DNA of 64,000 nt, from the NCBI GenBank assembly GCA_016703665.1, contig JADJBS010000020.1, forward strand, positions 372,001 to 436,000. Direction: 5' to 3'. The position numbers and the translations under genes were made by a program. The notes under the pieces were generated by a model. It was not told the DNA's origin. It saw nothing but the letters and a program-made list of their open reading frames with translations, and searched no databases. The stretch is from Candidatus Defluviibacillus avedoerensis. GTDB taxonomy: Bacteria > Pseudomonadota > Gammaproteobacteria > Burkholderiales > Burkholderiaceae_C. Positions 61,613 to 64,000 of the stretch are shown piece after piece. Positions within the stretch are counted from its first letter, which is position 1; every line of letters begins with the position of its first letter.

Positions 61613-63846
61613 ATGCCGAATTCCTCAATCCACCAGACTGTTCACCAGCGCTTGGCTGCGGGGGTGCTTGCGCTGGTAGCCCCGGCTGCGATGGCACTGC
61701 CCGGTTTTGATGAGGTTCGCCGGGCACACCAACCGTCGGACACGCGGGTGGTGGACCGCCACGGCGAGGAGGTGCAGCGTATCCGGACCGATGCCAGCGT
61801 GCGGCGCGGCCAATGGGTTGGCCTGGCGGATGTGTCACCTGCCCTGCGCACGGCCCTGGTGCTGAGCGAAGACAAGCGTTTCCACGAGCACAGTGGCGTC
61901 GATTGGCAGGCGGTGTCTGCCGCTGCCTGGGGCAACCTGTGGAACCAGCGCACCCGGGGGGCTTCCACACTCAGCATGCAACTGGCGGGCTTGCTGGACG
62001 ATGACTGGCGTTCCACGCCAGGCGGGCGCAGCGTGGGGCAAAAGCTGGGGCAGACCGTGGCGGCACAGGTGCTGGACAGGCGCTGGCGCAAAGATCAAAT
62101 TTTGGAGGCATACCTGAACCTGGTGCCGTTTCGCGGCGAACTGGTGGGCGTGGACGCCTTGAGCCGCACCCCTGTTTGGCAAGGCGCCGCATGGCCTGGA
62201 CCTGCGCGAGGCAGCCGTCGCTGCTGCGCTGCTGCGCGCCCAACGCCAAGCCCGCACAGGTCGCGCAGCGCGCCTGTGGCATTGAAAACGCGGTGCAACA
62301 GCGCAACAAGCCTTGCGATGTGCTGGACCTGTTTGTCACCGGCGCCTTGCAGCGCCGGGCGTTTGAGGCCAGTGCAGGCATGGCGCCGCATTTTGCAAGG
62401 CGGCTGCTGTCGCAGACGCCCAAGGGCCAATTGCCGGGGGCCAAGCTGCGAAGCAGCCTGGACGCCAGCCTGCAGCGATTTGCGCGCCAGAGCTTGGAGC
62501 AGCATTTGCGCGAGCTGCGCCAGCACCATGTGGAAGACGGCGCCGTGCTGGTGCTGGACAACCGCACGGGTGAAGTGCTGGCCTGGGTGGGTTCGTCTGG
62601 CGAGCTGAGCCTGGCCAGCGAAGTTGACGCGGTGCTGGCCTTGCGGCAGCCGGGGTCCACGCTGAAGCCTTTTTTGTATGCCCAGGCGCTGGCAGACGGG
62701 CGGCTGACGGCGGCGTCGTTGCTGGATGACGCGCCCACCCACATACCAACGGCCAGTGGGCTGTACATCCCGCAGAACTACGACCATCAGTTCAAGGGCT
62801 GGGTGTCGGTGCGTACCGCGCTGGCAGCGTCGCTGAACGTGCCCGCTGTGCGCACTTTGGTGATGGTGGGGCCCGAGCGGTTTCAGGCGCAGCTGAACCG
62901 CTTTGGCCTGGACATCAAACAGTCAGGGGACTATTACGGCTACAGCCTGGCGCTGGGCAGTGCCGAGGTGTCGCTGCTGAACCTGACCAACGCCTACCGG
63001 GCGCTGGCCAACGATGGTGCCTGGGGAGCCACCCAGATCACCCCTGGCAGCGGCGTAGCAGCCAGCCGGCCTGCCGTGATCGCCCCTGGTGCGGCGTTCA
63101 TCGTCAGCAACATCTTGTCAGACCCCAACGCCCGCGCCCGCACCTTTGGCACAGACAGCCTGCTGGCCACCCGCTTTTGGTCTGCGGTGAAAACCGGCAC
63201 CAGCAAGGACATGCGCGACAACTGGGCACTGGGTTTCTCGCGTCGCTATACCGTGGGGGTGTGGGTGGGCAATGCCAGCGGCGCAGCCATGCATGGGGTC
63301 AGTGGCACATCAGGCGCCGCGCCCGTGTGGGCGCAGGTGCTGGGGTATTTGCACCGCAACGCCCCGGCCAGCACCAGCCGCGAGCCGACAGCGCCGCCCG
63401 GTCTGATGCGACAGCAGGTCCGCTTTGGCGATGAGCTGGAGGCCCCACGCCAGGAATGGTTTTTGCCGGGCACGGCACAGGCGGTTTTTGCATCAGATTC
63501 GATAGCAAACAATGCTTACTTGGCAAGCCATAACAGTCATTTTGAAGCAAAAATTCTGTCCCCCGCCCCAGGCAGTGTGCTGGCACTGGACCCCGACATC
63601 CCCCCCAAGCGCCAGCGGGTGAGCTTGCAGGCCAGCGCCGTGAGTGCTTCGCAGGCTGCGCAGCTGCGCTGGTGGGTCGATGGCAAGCCGCTGGCAAGTG
63701 GGCCGTCAGCGCAGTGGCTGCCCTGGCCGGGTCGCCATGTGCTGCGACTGAGCACGGCCAACGGCACCAAGCTGGACGAAGTGAGGGTAGAGGTGCGTGG
63801 CGCGGGGGTCAGGGTCAAGGTGCCCGGCCCTTCGCCCGGCACTTGA
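61613..63846 (+). CDS. pbpC: Penicillin-binding protein 1C, two frameshifts
   Basis: About 744 residues when joined across two shifts near 62170 (one extra C in a C run) and 62235. Short signal/anchor region, a GT51 transglycosylase domain (LSEDKRFHEHSGVDW and GASTLSMQLAGLL), a transpeptidase with SxxK in PGSTLKPFLYAQ and KTGTSKDMRDNWALGFS, and a C-terminal BiPBP_C domain. PBP1C genes are typically next to alpha-2-macroglobulin genes (known). The break falls between transglycosylase motifs and the linker. The start codon at 61613 is ATG (MPNSSIHQTVHQRL). Residues in the last quarter (SIANNAYLASHNSHFEA) are encoded by a repeat-like insert. Confidence 0.88.
63499..63555. repeat. GATAGCAAAC-type short repeat inside pbpC (copy B)
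   Basis: Starts GATTCGATAGCAAACAATGC, carries an imperfect stem ATGCTT/AAGCCAT and ends TCATTTTGAAGCAAAAATT. Locally AT-rich inside a GC-rich gene. It encodes about 19 residues in frame between two PBP1C domains (after TAQAVFASD, before LSPAPGSVLALD). Same 10-mer and layout as the stretch just upstream of pbpC. Confidence 0.5.
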
Positions 63847-63853
63847 TACCTGC

Positions 63854-64000
63854 TCAGCCACCTGGCACGTGAGGAGGTTTGAGCTTGACGGGCTTGCCGC
63901 TTTTGCGGCGCAAGCGGATATTGAGCAATTCAACCCCCAGCGAGAACGCCATGCCGAAGTACACATACCCCTTGGGCACGTGGTGGCCAAAGCCTTCTGC
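63854..64000 (-). CDS. TerC-family membrane protein, C-terminal fragment (runs off window)
   Basis: Only the last 48 codons are inside the window. They read HHVPKGYVYFGMAFSLGVEL, then LLNIRLRRK and a Lys/Pro-rich tail ending at a TGA at 63854-63856. The HVPKGY(V/I)YF(G/A)MAFS block is characteristic of the end of TerC-family integral membrane proteins, linked to tellurite resistance or metal-ion export. The remainder lies beyond base 64000. Confidence 0.82.
   Translation of the reverse strand, partial: AEGFGHHVPKGYVYFGMAFSLGVELLNIRLRRKSGKPVKLKPPHVPGG

Overview
The window is 64 kb of a GC-rich chromosome from a betaproteobacterium, most likely Comamonadaceae (Rhodoferax/Polaromonas-like). The reasons are the gene families (LolCD, RpfE-like beside recJ, an RpfG-like HD-GYP regulator, MoxR/DUF58/vWA operon, alpha-2-macroglobulin with PBP1C, CoxLMS-type molybdenum hydroxylase), the many 4-bp ATGA start/stop overlaps, and short GC-rich or 'GATAGC' repeats of a kind I associate with this family. 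There is no phage, transposase, integrase or CRISPR array. The genus is inference; no 16S gene is present.

Layout. 0-4.2 kb: the 3' part of trpS, then a hemerythrin-histidine kinase coupled to an HD-GYP c-di-GMP phosphodiesterase regulator. 4.3-8.8 kb: an operon for a tungsten-type aldehyde:ferredoxin oxidoreductase (four-cluster Fe-S subunit, catalytic subunit, FAD subunit, MoaD-like carrier, and a small unknown protein ending in Gly-Gly-Gly). 9.0-13.0 kb: bidirectional terminator, tRNA-Ser(CGA), serS, a lipoprotein, a PLP-dependent dehydratase and tatD. 13.0-20.5 kb: an envelope protease/MoxR/DUF58/vWA operon and a large PAS-GGDEF-EAL protein, all broken on paper by a dense run of 1-2 base frameshifts although the motifs are intact. 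20.5-25 kb: a PRC-barrel remnant, a chemoreceptor with a periplasmic CxxCH motif, two tiny membrane proteins and a metallo-beta-lactamase-fold hydrolase. 25-32 kb: lolDC, a toxin-antitoxin pair with a recognisable YefM-type operator, an rpfE-like gene, recJ (frameshift plus stop near its end) and a LysR regulator. 32.2-35.8 kb: a hybrid histidine kinase coupled to a REC-GGDEF protein.

35.8-46.1 kb is the most interesting block. It is one co-directional run (minus strand) joining a three-subunit molybdenum hydroxylase, a complete 3-hydroxyanthranilate 3,4-dioxygenase, an atypical DapA-superfamily protein, CoxG and a full branched-chain-amino-acid-type ABC transporter. None of the usual next enzymes of 3-hydroxyanthranilate breakdown are present, so it looks like a dedicated uptake-and-catabolism operon for an unidentified amino-aromatic or N-heterocyclic compound. 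It is followed upstream (46.2-47.8 kb) by a secreted alpha/beta hydrolase and two orphan SdhC/SdhD-like membrane anchors.

47.8-54.3 kb: two small VOC proteins (one frameshifted), DUF1801, an AraC remnant, a PhoD-type phosphatase, a LytS/LytTR two-component pair and argH. 54.3-64 kb: a 1977-residue alpha-2-macroglobulin, a broken HepT toxin gene, a DUF808 membrane protein, pbpC (two frameshifts) and the 3' end of a TerC-family gene. Two different short repeats appear to have inserted in frame inside the alpha-2-macroglobulin and PBP1C genes.

Window-wide themes: several c-di-GMP nodes (HD-GYP, GGDEF-EAL, REC-GGDEF), redox or gas sensing (hemerythrin, CxxCH sensor), and unusually many frameshifts. 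Most frameshifts are single bases in homopolymers, so sequencing or assembly error is the first explanation to test.
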